Source: an uncultured Prevotellaceae bacterium
Lineage (GTDB): Bacteria; Bacteroidota; Bacteroidia; Bacteroidales; Bacteroidaceae
Assembly: GCA_937900485.1 (NCBI GenBank)
Contig: CALCEL010000035.1
Span: 1 to 42,214 of the forward strand
DNA: 42,214 bases
Direction: 5' to 3'
How positions within the stretch are numbered: the first letter of the stretch is position 1; each line of letters starts with the position of its first letter. Below, piece after piece: positions 31,571 to 40,303 of this stretch. Under the pieces are notes generated by a model, which was given only the letters and a program-made list of their open reading frames with translations, did not search any database and was not told the DNA's origin. A program made the translations under genes and the position numbers.

Positions 31571-33592
31571 TCAGAACAGTTTATTTACCTGCTCATAAAC
31601 ATTCTGTGCTGTGTAACCAAGCTTCTCGTCCAATACTTTGTATGGAGCAGAGAAACCGAATGACTCAAGACCCCAAATTGTACCCTCTGACGCTGGAACA
31701 AGGCCGAGAAGGTTGACTGGAAGACCTGCTGTCATACCGAACTTCTTCACACCTGCAGGAAGTACGGAATCCTGATACTCCTTAGACTGCTCGCGGAAAA
31801 GTCCCTCAGATGGTACAGACACGATGCGCACCTTCTTGCCGTCCTTGCGGAGTAACTCTGCACCAGCTACGAGTGTTGACACCTCAGAACCTGTGGCTAC
31901 GAGAATCACGTCTGGGTTCTCGTCTGAACCAGCTACCACATATCCTCCCTTGGAAACAAGGCTGTAGTCGTTTCCTTCTGGGAGATTGTTGATGTTCTGA
32001 CGTGAGAGTATGAGTGCTGTAGGAGTGGACATGTTGTCCATGGCGAGTTTCCATGCCTCTGTAGTCTCCTTGGCGTCTGCTGGACGGAGAACGAGAGTTG
32101 ATGGTTTGCCATGATGATTGTGAAGCTTCTCCATAAGACGAATCTGTGCCTCCTGCTCAACTGGTTCGTGAGTTGGTCCGTCCTCACCTACACGGAATGC
32201 GTCATGTGTCCAGATAAACTTGACAGGAAGCTCCATGAGGGCTGCCATACGCACAGCTGGCTTCATGTAGTCTGAGAATACGAAGAAGGTACCGCACGCA
32301 GGAATCACACCACCATGAAGTGCCATACCTATACAGCAACATGCCATAGTGAGCTCTGCCACACCAGCCTGAAAGAATGCTCCGGAGAAGTCACCTGCAG
32401 TGAATGAGTGTGTCTTCTTCAAGAAGCCGTCTGTCTTGTCTGAGTTTGAGAGGTCAGCAGAAGCGCATATCATGTTTGGTACTTGCTCTGCGAGAACTGA
32501 CAGACATGCTGCTGATGCGGAACGAGTGGCGTCGTTGTCCTTCTGTACACACTTGCTCCAGTCAATCTTTGGAGCCTTGCCGTCGAACCAGTCCTTAAGC
32601 TGTGCTGCCTTGTCTGGATTGGCGGAAGCCCAAGCCTGCTCCTCAGCATAGCGTGCTGACACGATAGTCTCAAGCTCCTTAGCGCGGTTTGCGTAAAGCT
32701 CTTTAACATCGTCGAAAATCACGAATGGGTTCTCAGGATCACCGCCAAGGTTCTTGATGGTGTTCTTGTATGCCTCGCCTCCGAGTGGGGCACCGTGAGT
32801 CTTGCAGTTTGCCTCGTATGATGAACCGTCTTCCTTCAGGGCACCCTTACCCATGATACACTTACCGATGATGAGGGTTGGTTTGCCCTGAACCTTCTTG
32901 GCTGCGTCAAGTGCTGTGCGAATCTGTGCGGCATCATTACCGACAATCTCAATGACTTCCCAACCGAGAGCGCGGTACTTAGCGGCTGTGTCCTCTGTCA
33001 TGACGTCCTTAGTCTCTGTAGACAGCTGAATGTCATTAGAGTCATAGAACATGATAAGGTTATCAAGACCAAGCGTGGCAGCAATGCGAGCTCCACCCTG
33101 TGAGATCTCTTCCTGAATACCTCCATCAGAGATATATGCGTAAATTGTCTCCTTCTCAAATGTAGGGTTGCCTGTGTGAGCTGCGAGGAATTTTGCTGCT
33201 ATCGCTGCACCAATGGCGAACACGTGACCCTGACCAAGAGGACCAGACGTGTTTTCAATACCTCTGGCAATCTCAAATTCTGGGTGTCCAGTTGTTGGAG
33301 AGCCCCACTGACGAAGCTGAGCCAGCTCGTCAAGGCTGAATTTGCCGATAAGGCACAACTGTGAGTAAAGCATCGGAGCCATGTGACCTGGGTCGAGGAA
33401 GAAACGGTCACGACCTACCCATGATGGATTCTTTGGGTCGTAATTGAGATACTCAGAATATAATACATTTATGAAATCGGCACCGCCCATCGCACCACCT
33501 GGGTGGCCTGACTTTGCCTTCTCAACTGCACTTGCGGCGAGGATTCTTATGTTGTCTGCCGCATGATTCAAAACACTAATTGAATTTGCCAT
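31571..33592 (-). CDS. tkt: Transketolase
   Basis: 673 residues, full length. It moves two-carbon units between sugar phosphates (xylulose 5-phosphate, ribose 5-phosphate, erythrose 4-phosphate) using thiamine diphosphate. Motifs: KSGHPGGAMG near the N terminus, the ThDP/Mg loop YISDGGIQEEISQ followed by FYDSNDIQL, the transketolase signature GEDGPTHEPVEQ with catalytic His, and the C-terminal domain. Located among arabinose genes, it would channel the xylulose 5-phosphate made by AraBAD. Codon use looks biased towards that of highly expressed genes. Confidence 0.97.
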   Translation of the reverse strand: MANSISVLNHAADNIRILAASAVEKAKSGHPGGAMGGADFINVLYSEYLNYDPKNPSWVGRDRFFLDPGHMAPMLYSQLCLIGKFSLDELAQLRQWGSPTTGHPEFEIARGIENTSGPLGQGHVFAIGAAIAAKFLAAHTGNPTFEKETIYAYISDGGIQEEISQGGARIAATLGLDNLIMFYDSNDIQLSTETKDVMTEDTAAKYRALGWEVIEIVGNDAAQIRTALDAAKKVQGKPTLIIGKCIMGKGALKEDGSSYEANCKTHGAPLGGEAYKNTIKNLGGDPENPFVIFDDVKELYANRAKELETIVSARYAEEQAWASANPDKAAQLKDWFDGKAPKIDWSKCVQKDNDATRSASAACLSVLAEQVPNMICASADLSNSDKTDGFLKKTHSFTAGDFSGAFFQAGVAELTMACCCIGMALHGGVIPACGTFFVFSDYMKPAVRMAALMELPVKFIWTHDAFRVGEDGPTHEPVEQEAQIRLMEKLHNHHGKPSTLVLRPADAKETTEAWKLAMDNMSTPTALILSRQNINNLPEGNDYSLVSKGGYVVAGSDENPDVILVATGSEVSTLVAGAELLRKDGKKVRIVSVPSEGLFREQSKEYQDSVLPAGVKKFGMTAGLPVNLLGLVPASEGTIWGLESFGFSAPYKVLDEKLGYTAQNVYEQVNKLF

Positions 33593-33610
33593 AAATATTT
33601 TTAAAATTGC

Positions 33611-33733
33611 GAATTAGGAATGTAAGACCAAAAATATTCCAATCTGGTATCTAACGTATGATTTTCAGATAGATATAAGATTGTAGCGAAATTGCGTCAA
33701 GCAATTCGGTATTTTTGCCCTAATTCCTAATTC
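33611..33733. repeat. Long-range inverted repeat between araB and tkt
   Basis: GAATTAGGAAT (33611-33621) and ATTCCTAATTC (33723-33733) are perfect 11-bp arms 101 bp apart and enclose most of the intergenic region. Inside lies a TATTTTTG -7-like box on minus (about 33632-33639) without a -33 element. Confidence 0.65.
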
Positions 33734-33738
33734 AGTTA

Positions 33739-35328
33739 TTATTTCTTGTTGTCTACAGCGGCCTGCTCGATAGGAAGACAAGCGTTGTAGTTCTCAAGGT
33801 ATTTGTTGAATCCCTCAACATCCTCTGGGTCTGGGTCTACTGATGTACCCTCGTTGCCTGCGAACACAACTTGGTCGAGCCAATCTGCGAGGTTGAGCTT
33901 CTTGTCGTTGTTAACAACGAAAGATGCGAGGAGTGCTATACCCCAAGCTCCGCCTTCTCCTGCAGTCTCCATCACTGATATTGGTGAGTTGAGTGCTGCG
34001 GCCAACATCTTCTGACCTACTTTTGGAGTAGTGAAGTAACCACCATGTCCAGTGATACGGTCAACCTTAATCTTTTCCTTCTTAAGCAGGATGTCGTTAC
34101 CAACTTTAAGGACGCTGATAGCTCCGTAGAGATTAGCGCGCATGAAGTTAGCGAGGTTGAACTTGTCGTTGGCAGAACGTACGAAGAGTGGACGTCCGTC
34201 AGACAATCCTGTCACAGGTTCACCAGACACATAGTTGTATGACATCAGGCCGCCACAGTCTGCGTCACCTTTGAGTGCAGCGTTGAAAATGTTGCAGTAG
34301 AGAGTGAATGTGTCTTGCTTAACACCGAGAATCTCAGCATACTCCTTGAAGATACCAGCCCATGCGTTGATGTCTGATGTACAGTTATTACAGTGAACCA
34401 TAGCCACGAGTGAGCCGTCAGGAGTTGTCACCATATCGATTGTCTCGTAAGGCTGTGAGAGGGGTTTCTCAAGAACAATCATTGAGAAAGATGATGTGCC
34501 GGCGCTCACATTACCTGTGCGTACCTTGACGGCATTAGTGGCAGCCATACCTGTACCTGCGTCACCTTCTGGAGGACAAACAGGAATACCTGCCTTCAGG
34601 TGGCCAGACACATCGAGCTTGAGTGCTCCCTCTGGTGTGAGGAAACCTGCGTTCTCACCTGCGACGAGCACCTCAGGAAGAATGTCAAGGAGTTTCCAAC
34701 CGAATCCCTTTGGAGCGACAAGCTTGTCAAATTTTTCCACCATAGTGGCATCGTAAGTCTTTGTCGCAGGATCCACAGGTATCATACCTGAAGCGTCACC
34801 GACACCAAGAACCTTCTTGCCAGTTATCTGCCAGTGGATATATCCGGCGAGGGTAGTGAGGAAGTCAATATCCTTCACGTGCTCCTCATTATCGAGTATA
34901 GCCTGGTAGATGTGTGAGATACTCCAACGGAGTGGAATATTATAGTTGAATAACTTAGACAATTCAGCTGCGGCCTTGCCTGTATTTGTGTTACGCCAAG
35001 TACGGAAAGGAACGAGGATGTCATTTCCCTTGAATGGCATATATCCGTGCATCATTGCACTGATACCGATAGCACCGAGAGTCTCGATCTCCAAGTCGTA
35101 CTGCTCATTGACATTTTTTCTGAGATTAGCGTAGCAGTCCTGCAGTCCATACCAGATAGCCTCTGTGCTGTATGTCCAAAGGCCGTCCACTAACTGGTTC
35201 TCCCAAGTATGACTGCCCTGTGCTATGGGTTTGTGCTCCTGGTCGATGAGAACAGCCTTTATTCGTGTTGAGCCAAACTCTATTCCGAGGATTGCCTTTC
35301 CTGATTTTATGGTTTCTTTTGCTGTCAT
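33739..35328 (-). CDS. araB: FGGY-family carbohydrate kinase, probably L-ribulokinase
   Basis: 529 residues from the ATG at 35328 (an upstream TTG at 35340 is the only longer option). FGGY kinases phosphorylate sugars with ATP. The N-terminal ATP domain begins GIEFGSTRIKAVLID; GAIGISAMMHGYMP, CPPEGDAGTGMAATN, VSAGTSSFS and the C-terminal TGHGGYFTTPKVGQ with GEGGAWGIALLA follow. It lacks close likeness to classical E. coli AraB but sits between araA and tkt as in Bacteroides arabinose clusters, where this kinase acts on L-ribulose. Xylulokinase activity is the alternative. Confidence 0.88.
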   Translation of the reverse strand: MTAKETIKSGKAILGIEFGSTRIKAVLIDQEHKPIAQGSHTWENQLVDGLWTYSTEAIWYGLQDCYANLRKNVNEQYDLEIETLGAIGISAMMHGYMPFKGNDILVPFRTWRNTNTGKAAAELSKLFNYNIPLRWSISHIYQAILDNEEHVKDIDFLTTLAGYIHWQITGKKVLGVGDASGMIPVDPATKTYDATMVEKFDKLVAPKGFGWKLLDILPEVLVAGENAGFLTPEGALKLDVSGHLKAGIPVCPPEGDAGTGMAATNAVKVRTGNVSAGTSSFSMIVLEKPLSQPYETIDMVTTPDGSLVAMVHCNNCTSDINAWAGIFKEYAEILGVKQDTFTLYCNIFNAALKGDADCGGLMSYNYVSGEPVTGLSDGRPLFVRSANDKFNLANFMRANLYGAISVLKVGNDILLKKEKIKVDRITGHGGYFTTPKVGQKMLAAALNSPISVMETAGEGGAWGIALLASFVVNNDKKLNLADWLDQVVFAGNEGTSVDPDPEDVEGFNKYLENYNACLPIEQAAVDNKK

Positions 35329-35378
35329 GTTCTTTTGCAATTAATTGATTATTCTGTGATTATAACAAGCTCTTGAAA

Positions 35379-35429
35379 GATAATTGAAATTGGAGAATGG
35401 TTTTATCCATCATCCAATTATCAATTATC
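35379..35429. repeat. Nested inverted repeat between araA and araB
   Basis: Arms 35379-35393 and 35414-35429 pair with one bulge (GATAATTGA-AATTGG), and the loop has a further ATGG/CCAT pair. It sits 50 bp before araB. Confidence 0.7.
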
Positions 35430-35444
35430 AGTAATGATTGTCAA

Positions 35445-36980
35445 TTATTGCAACGCCTTGTTAAGCATGAAGTAAACCTCGTTGTTGCGAAGCTGTGCCT
35501 TGAAATTGCTGATAGTTGTGTTCTTGTCGATGTTGACGAACTCCATACCAGTAATCTCTGCGAAATCCTCCCAATACTCAGCAGTGATGTCGTATGAGAA
35601 TGCGCTGTGGTGAGTACCACCAGCGAGAATCCATGCTCCAGCTCCGATCTCGAATGTTGGCTGTGGAACCCAGAGAGCAGAAGCTACAGGGAGGTTTGGC
35701 ATTGGTTTTGGCTTGATGCACTCAACCTCACTTGTGATGAGACGGAAGCGGTTGCCGAGGTCTACGATAGTAGCCTTGATACCGAATCCAGTCTTTGAAG
35801 TGAAGACGAGACGAGCAGTCTGCTGCTTACGGATACCGATACCGAGGAAGTGAACCTCGAGAGTTGGTTTGTCGACAGCGATGAGCGGACAAACCTCAAG
35901 CATGTGGCTCTGGAGGCTTGATGTGCAGTCAGAAGCGAAGTTAAGAGTGTAGTCCTCGAGGAATGAGCATCCCTTCTCAAGACCCTGGTTCATTACCCAG
36001 AGTGTGCGATAGAGACAAGCTGTCTTCCAGTCACCCTCGGCACCGAAACCATAACCCTCAGCCATGAGTCGCTGTGATGCGAGACCAGGGATCTGGTCAA
36101 ATCCTACGAAGTTTGGATCGTCGATGTTAGCGTCACCGAGGTCGTCGAAGTTAGTTGTGAAAGCTGTAGCGCCCTCATCCTTGAGCACACGGCGGAGAGC
36201 AATCTCAGCCTTAGCTGCATTTTTCACTTTCTCCCAGTATACAGCCTCACCAGACTCGTCAATCTTGATAGTGTAAGACTTCTTATACTCCTCAACGAGT
36301 GCGTCTGCCTCAGCGTCAGTAACCTTCTTGAAATACTCCATGAGAGATGATACTGGGTAGTAGTCTACGTGGTAGCCCAGTCTCTGCTCGAACTCTACGC
36401 GGTCACCGTCAGTAACTGCCACGTTGTTCATGTTCATACCGAACATCAAGCAGCGTACGTTGTGAGCGTCTGCCACACCGGCAGCCACACGTGCCCAAAC
36501 GGCGATTTTCTCCTGAGCCTCTTTGCTCTTCCAGTAGCCAACGACAACCTTACGTGGAACACGCATACGGCTGCAGATGTGTCCGAACTCGATATCACCG
36601 TGAGCAGACTGGTTGAGGTTCATGAAGTCCATGTTCATTGTCTCCCATGGAATCTCAGCGTTGTACTGAGTGTGGAAGTGGAGGAGAGGTTTCTGGAGAG
36701 CCTGAAGACCCTTGATCCACATCTTAGCAGGAGAGAATGTGTGCATCCATGTGATGATACCAGCACACTTAGCGTCGTTATTTGCTGCCTTCATCACAGC
36801 TTCTACCTCATTTGAAGAGTTTGCTGTGCCCTTATATACAACCTTGATTGGGATGATGCCGCTGTTATTCAAACCGTCAACCATCTCTTTAGAGTGACCG
36901 TCAACGATTTTTACAGTCTCGCCTCCATAAAGAAGCTGTGCTCCGGTTACCCACCAAAGCTCAAGATTTTCGAATGCCAT
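35445..36980 (-). CDS. araA: L-arabinose isomerase
   Basis: 511 residues, near the 500 typical of AraA. It converts L-arabinose to L-ribulose with a divalent metal. Family landmarks include ELWWVTGAQLLYGGE at the start, MHTFSPAKMWI, LLHFHTQYN, GFGAEGDWKTACL, SFLEDYTLNF with an active-site Glu, SHMLEVCP, and the C-terminal His near LAGGTHHSAFSYD. It follows araD by 91 bp, with only a small AGAAAC/GTTTCT hairpin in the gap. Confidence 0.97.
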   Translation of the reverse strand: MAFENLELWWVTGAQLLYGGETVKIVDGHSKEMVDGLNNSGIIPIKVVYKGTANSSNEVEAVMKAANNDAKCAGIITWMHTFSPAKMWIKGLQALQKPLLHFHTQYNAEIPWETMNMDFMNLNQSAHGDIEFGHICSRMRVPRKVVVGYWKSKEAQEKIAVWARVAAGVADAHNVRCLMFGMNMNNVAVTDGDRVEFEQRLGYHVDYYPVSSLMEYFKKVTDAEADALVEEYKKSYTIKIDESGEAVYWEKVKNAAKAEIALRRVLKDEGATAFTTNFDDLGDANIDDPNFVGFDQIPGLASQRLMAEGYGFGAEGDWKTACLYRTLWVMNQGLEKGCSFLEDYTLNFASDCTSSLQSHMLEVCPLIAVDKPTLEVHFLGIGIRKQQTARLVFTSKTGFGIKATIVDLGNRFRLITSEVECIKPKPMPNLPVASALWVPQPTFEIGAGAWILAGGTHHSAFSYDITAEYWEDFAEITGMEFVNIDKNTTISNFKAQLRNNEVYFMLNKALQ

Positions 36981-37071
36981 AATTTTTGATTTTTAATTGT
37001 TAGTAAATATTATTATTAAAGTATTGTAGTCATTTCATCTGCCCGAAGGTGATGTGAGAAACGTCAGTTTC

Positions 37072-37782
37072 TTAATGCTTCTGTCCCTTCTGTCCGTAGT
37101 ATGCGTTAGGTCCGTGCTTTCTGTTGTAATGCTTCTCCACGAGAAGAGAATTCATTGTTGTCTCAGGGTTTACAGAGAATGAGACGAACGCCATTTTAGC
37201 GCACTGTTCCATCACTTTCGCGTTGTAGACAGCGTTGTCTGGAGATGTTCCCCAAGAGAAAGGGCCGTGGTTCTTCACGAGAACCGCAGGTGTGTGGTCC
37301 GGATTGATTTTACGAATGTTGAGGATTTCGTCAACGATGACATTACCTGTCTCCAGCTCATAATTTCCTTCGACCTCAGCTTTAGTCATGTCCCGAGTGC
37401 AAGGTATGTCTTTGTAGAAGTAATCGGCGTGAGTAGTTCCTATATTTGGAATATCCTTTCCTGCCTGAGCGAAAGCAGTGGCGTATGTTGAGTGTGTGTG
37501 AACCACACCTTGGATATTCGGGAACGCTTTGTAAAGCACAAGGTGAGTAGGTGTGTCAGATGACGGGTTGAGGTCACCTTCGACCACTTTTCCCGTATTC
37601 AAGTCAACGACAACCATGTCTGACGCTTTCATCGTGTCATAGTCTACTCCTGATGGCTTGATGACCACGAGTCCTTTCTCTCTGTCTATACCAGAGACGT
37701 TTCCCCATGTGAAAATCACGAGTCCCTGCTTTACAAGGTCAAGATTTGCCTTGAATACTTTTTCCTTTAATTCTTCTAACAT
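37072..37782 (-). CDS. araD: L-ribulose-5-phosphate 4-epimerase
   Basis: 236 residues. A class II aldolase-fold enzyme that epimerises L-ribulose 5-phosphate to D-xylulose 5-phosphate with Zn2+. Seen: KPSGVDYD, GDLNPSSDTPTHL, the zinc ligands in VVHTHSTYATAFAQAG, and VKNHGPFSWG with a third His. The C-terminal HYNRKHGPNAYYGQ is typical. It lies 14 bp after araR. Confidence 0.97.
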   Translation of the reverse strand: MLEELKEKVFKANLDLVKQGLVIFTWGNVSGIDREKGLVVIKPSGVDYDTMKASDMVVVDLNTGKVVEGDLNPSSDTPTHLVLYKAFPNIQGVVHTHSTYATAFAQAGKDIPNIGTTHADYFYKDIPCTRDMTKAEVEGNYELETGNVIVDEILNIRKINPDHTPAVLVKNHGPFSWGTSPDNAVYNAKVMEQCAKMAFVSFSVNPETTMNSLLVEKHYNRKHGPNAYYGQKGQKH

Positions 37783-37796
37783 AGTTCTAATATTTT

Positions 37797-38438
37797 TTAT
37801 AACTTAAACTCATATAATGTAGCCCCTCTTCGTGACATTACTTTGTCAATCATGTCGGTGGCGTGAAGATAATCCTTATCAGAGATTGACCTTCTGAAAT
37901 TTCTCTTGTCAATCGTTTGTCCCTGTATACTTTCGTGTAGGGACTGCAGTTGGGTGAGGGTGAAATAACGCGGCAGCAGTTTGCTTGCCACTGGTGTGTT
38001 CTTTATATCCTCTCCCAATTCTTTTCTCGCTTTGTTCACCATTTCATTGTGGTCAAAACACAATTTCGGCAATTCGTCGACGTCAACCCATCTGGCATCG
38101 TGTTGCTTGGTCAGTTGCTCGTCGTATTCCTCCAGGTTTATCAGGACGTAATATACTATAGATATTACTCGTTCTCCCGGGTCTCGCTCAACTTCGCCAA
38201 AGGCTGCAAGCTGGCGTATATACACATTATCCAATCCTGTGAATTCTTTTAGGATTCTCAATGTGGAGTTTTCTAGGTTCTCGTCTCTTTGTACGAATCC
38301 ACCTATCAGAGATTGCTCACCAAGTCCAGGTTCATACGGTCTGTTATGTATCAAGACCTTCAGTTTTCCATCCTGAAATCCGAAGATGACACAGTCTACA
38401 GAGACCAGGAATCGTGGATATGATGAATAGTTTGTCAT
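37797..38438 (-). CDS. araR: Nudix-fold arabinose regulator AraR
   Basis: 213 residues. The N-terminal half is a Nudix fold (SVDCVIFGFQDGKLKVLIHN) and the C-terminal half a winged-helix DNA-binding domain (LPRYFTLTQLQSLHESI, KRNFRRSI). This is the Bacteroidetes type of sugar-responsive regulator, distinct from GntR-type AraR and from AraC. The Nudix box (47-69) has Ile62 and Phe66 where catalytic enzymes have Glu, so it probably senses arabinose without hydrolysing anything. It sits between the symporter gene and araD in the operon it should control. Confidence 0.9.
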   Translation of the reverse strand: MTNYSSYPRFLVSVDCVIFGFQDGKLKVLIHNRPYEPGLGEQSLIGGFVQRDENLENSTLRILKEFTGLDNVYIRQLAAFGEVERDPGERVISIVYYVLINLEEYDEQLTKQHDARWVDVDELPKLCFDHNEMVNKARKELGEDIKNTPVASKLLPRYFTLTQLQSLHESIQGQTIDKRNFRRSISDKDYLHATDMIDKVMSRRGATLYEFKL

Positions 38439-38476
38439 TTTATTTTAATTGAGTATTCAGTAAGAAGTTTGTTGAA

Positions 38477-38522
38477 ACTTTGTTTTCCGTTCCAGGCGGA
38501 AACCTGGAACGAAAAACAAAGT
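38477..38522. repeat. 20-bp inverted repeat between the symporter gene and araR
   Basis: Arms 38477-38496 and 38503-38522 pair at 19 of 20 positions around CGGAAA. It begins 9 bp after the symporter stop on the minus strand. Following bases are not a T tract; it may act as partial terminator or 3' stabiliser that lowers araR and later genes relative to the transporter. Confidence 0.75.
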
Positions 38523-38530
38523 GTTTATGA

Positions 38531-40255
38531 TTACCAGAAGTAAGCGTAGAAACAAGCGCAGAGACCTACGACAACGAGTGTACCCACGATGTCGAATGTG
38601 CCCCAGCTCTCCTTGATTGACTTCTTGAAGTCTTGTGTGAACGTGATAGCCTCGATCTGCTGCTGTGTTGGAGCAGGAGTGAAGAATGACACGGCATAGA
38701 TGAATACTAGGAGGAAGACAAGCAGCCAGCACTCGAACACGAGCCAGTTTGTCTGCCAGAACCATGCTGTGGCGTCCCATATTGCGCCGTCCATCTGAGC
38801 CTTACCAGTGTCCGTCAAGACGTTAGTGACGAGACGGAGCATACCGATCAGGAACCCGAATATCATAGTATACTCACCGGCCTTTGGTGTGACTTTCTTA
38901 CTGAGGATGCCGCATGCGAACACAACAACCATGGCTGGTGCCAGCAGAGACTGTATTCCCTGGAGGTAGTTGTACAGTGTGTCCATTCCCATCATAATAG
39001 GAAGCCAAGCGAAGCCAAGGATTACGACAACAACGGTAGCCACACGTCCTACGAACACGTAGTGCTCCTCAGTCATACCCTTCTTGATTGGCTTGTAGAA
39101 GTCCTCAGTGAAAAGGGTAGCGCAGCTATTGAAGAACGCAGCCAAAGAAGCCACGAGAGCGCAGATGAATCCGATTGTCACGATACCTTTCACGCCGGCA
39201 GGCAGAACCTGCTGAACCATGATGGCGAAAGCGGCGTCTGTCTCTTCCATCTGGAAAGCGCCTTTTTGTGCGAGAGCGGCAGCTATCATACCAGGAATCA
39301 GGAACATGAAACAAGGAAGAACCTTGAAGAAACCGGCAGCTATTGTACCGCGACGAGCGCGTTTCATAACCTCTGCGTTGTCCTCACCGGGAACTTGACC
39401 GAGGACACGCTGAACGATGTGCTGGTCTGTACACCAGTACCAGAATCCGATGATTGATGCTCCAATGAACACTACGAAGCCAGGATACTCCTGATACATA
39501 GAGTCGCCCTCTTCCCAGTGGAACATGTGTGTTGTTCCGTATCCGTTATTGAGCTGGCTGCAGTAAGACATCATCTCTGTCCATCCACAAGCGATGTTAC
39601 CGTTGCCGAGAGTGGCGAGGCCAAGGAAGAGCACGAGGAAAGAACCGATGATAAGAATAGGAGTCTGTATTGTTGACAATGTCATCACACCTTTCATACC
39701 ACCGAAGACAGTGAATACGGCTGTGATAAGGATAAGACCGATAGCGCCTACCCAGAAGTTGAGTCCCCATAGATATTTGAAGAATATACCTCCTGTGAGT
39801 GCAGTGACACTCACCTTAGTGAGGATGTAAGCCACGAGTGTGATGATTGAGAGCCATGATCCAGTGCGCTGTGTGTAGCGGAACTTGAGGAAGTCAGGCA
39901 TTGTGATGATCTTACCCATTTTGTTAATCATGAGCTGATAGAAAGGCACGAACAGCCAACCGAGAATGAGGATCATCCATCCCTGCATCTCCCAGTGTGC
40001 CATACCGACACCTGATTTCGCTCCTGTTCCCGCAAGACCTACAAGGTGCTCAGAACCAATGTTGGCGGCGAAAATGGCCATACCGATTACGTACCAAGGC
40101 TCACCCTTACCGAAGAGGTAAGCAGAAGAGTCTTCTCCTTGCTGGGCCTTCTTATCTTTTACGATAGCGCGCCAAACAGCCCAAACCACACCGAGGATAC
40201 CAACGGCGAGGACTGTCCAGTCAAGCCAGATAAATTCATGTGAATTCCAATTCAT
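38531..40255 (-). CDS. Sodium:solute symporter (SSS family), probable arabinose transporter
   Basis: 574 residues with about 14 hydrophobic helices. SGLT-like features: IGMAIFAANIGSEHLVGLAG in the first core helix, PDFLKFRYTQRTGSWL, FGGMKGVMTLSTIQT, and GFWYWCTDQHIVQRVLG in the substrate region. SSS carriers bring sugars in with Na+. Its position after galM and before araR makes L-arabinose the likely substrate. It is not a SusCD-type system; the outer-membrane step is not encoded here. Confidence 0.92.
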   Translation of the reverse strand: MNWNSHEFIWLDWTVLAVGILGVVWAVWRAIVKDKKAQQGEDSSAYLFGKGEPWYVIGMAIFAANIGSEHLVGLAGTGAKSGVGMAHWEMQGWMILILGWLFVPFYQLMINKMGKIITMPDFLKFRYTQRTGSWLSIITLVAYILTKVSVTALTGGIFFKYLWGLNFWVGAIGLILITAVFTVFGGMKGVMTLSTIQTPILIIGSFLVLFLGLATLGNGNIACGWTEMMSYCSQLNNGYGTTHMFHWEEGDSMYQEYPGFVVFIGASIIGFWYWCTDQHIVQRVLGQVPGEDNAEVMKRARRGTIAAGFFKVLPCFMFLIPGMIAAALAQKGAFQMEETDAAFAIMVQQVLPAGVKGIVTIGFICALVASLAAFFNSCATLFTEDFYKPIKKGMTEEHYVFVGRVATVVVVILGFAWLPIMMGMDTLYNYLQGIQSLLAPAMVVVFACGILSKKVTPKAGEYTMIFGFLIGMLRLVTNVLTDTGKAQMDGAIWDATAWFWQTNWLVFECWLLVFLLVFIYAVSFFTPAPTQQQIEAITFTQDFKKSIKESWGTFDIVGTLVVVGLCACFYAYFW

Positions 40256-40303
40256 TGTTTTTGATTCAATAGATTAATTAAGTTAATATTAAGATTTTGA
40301 AGA

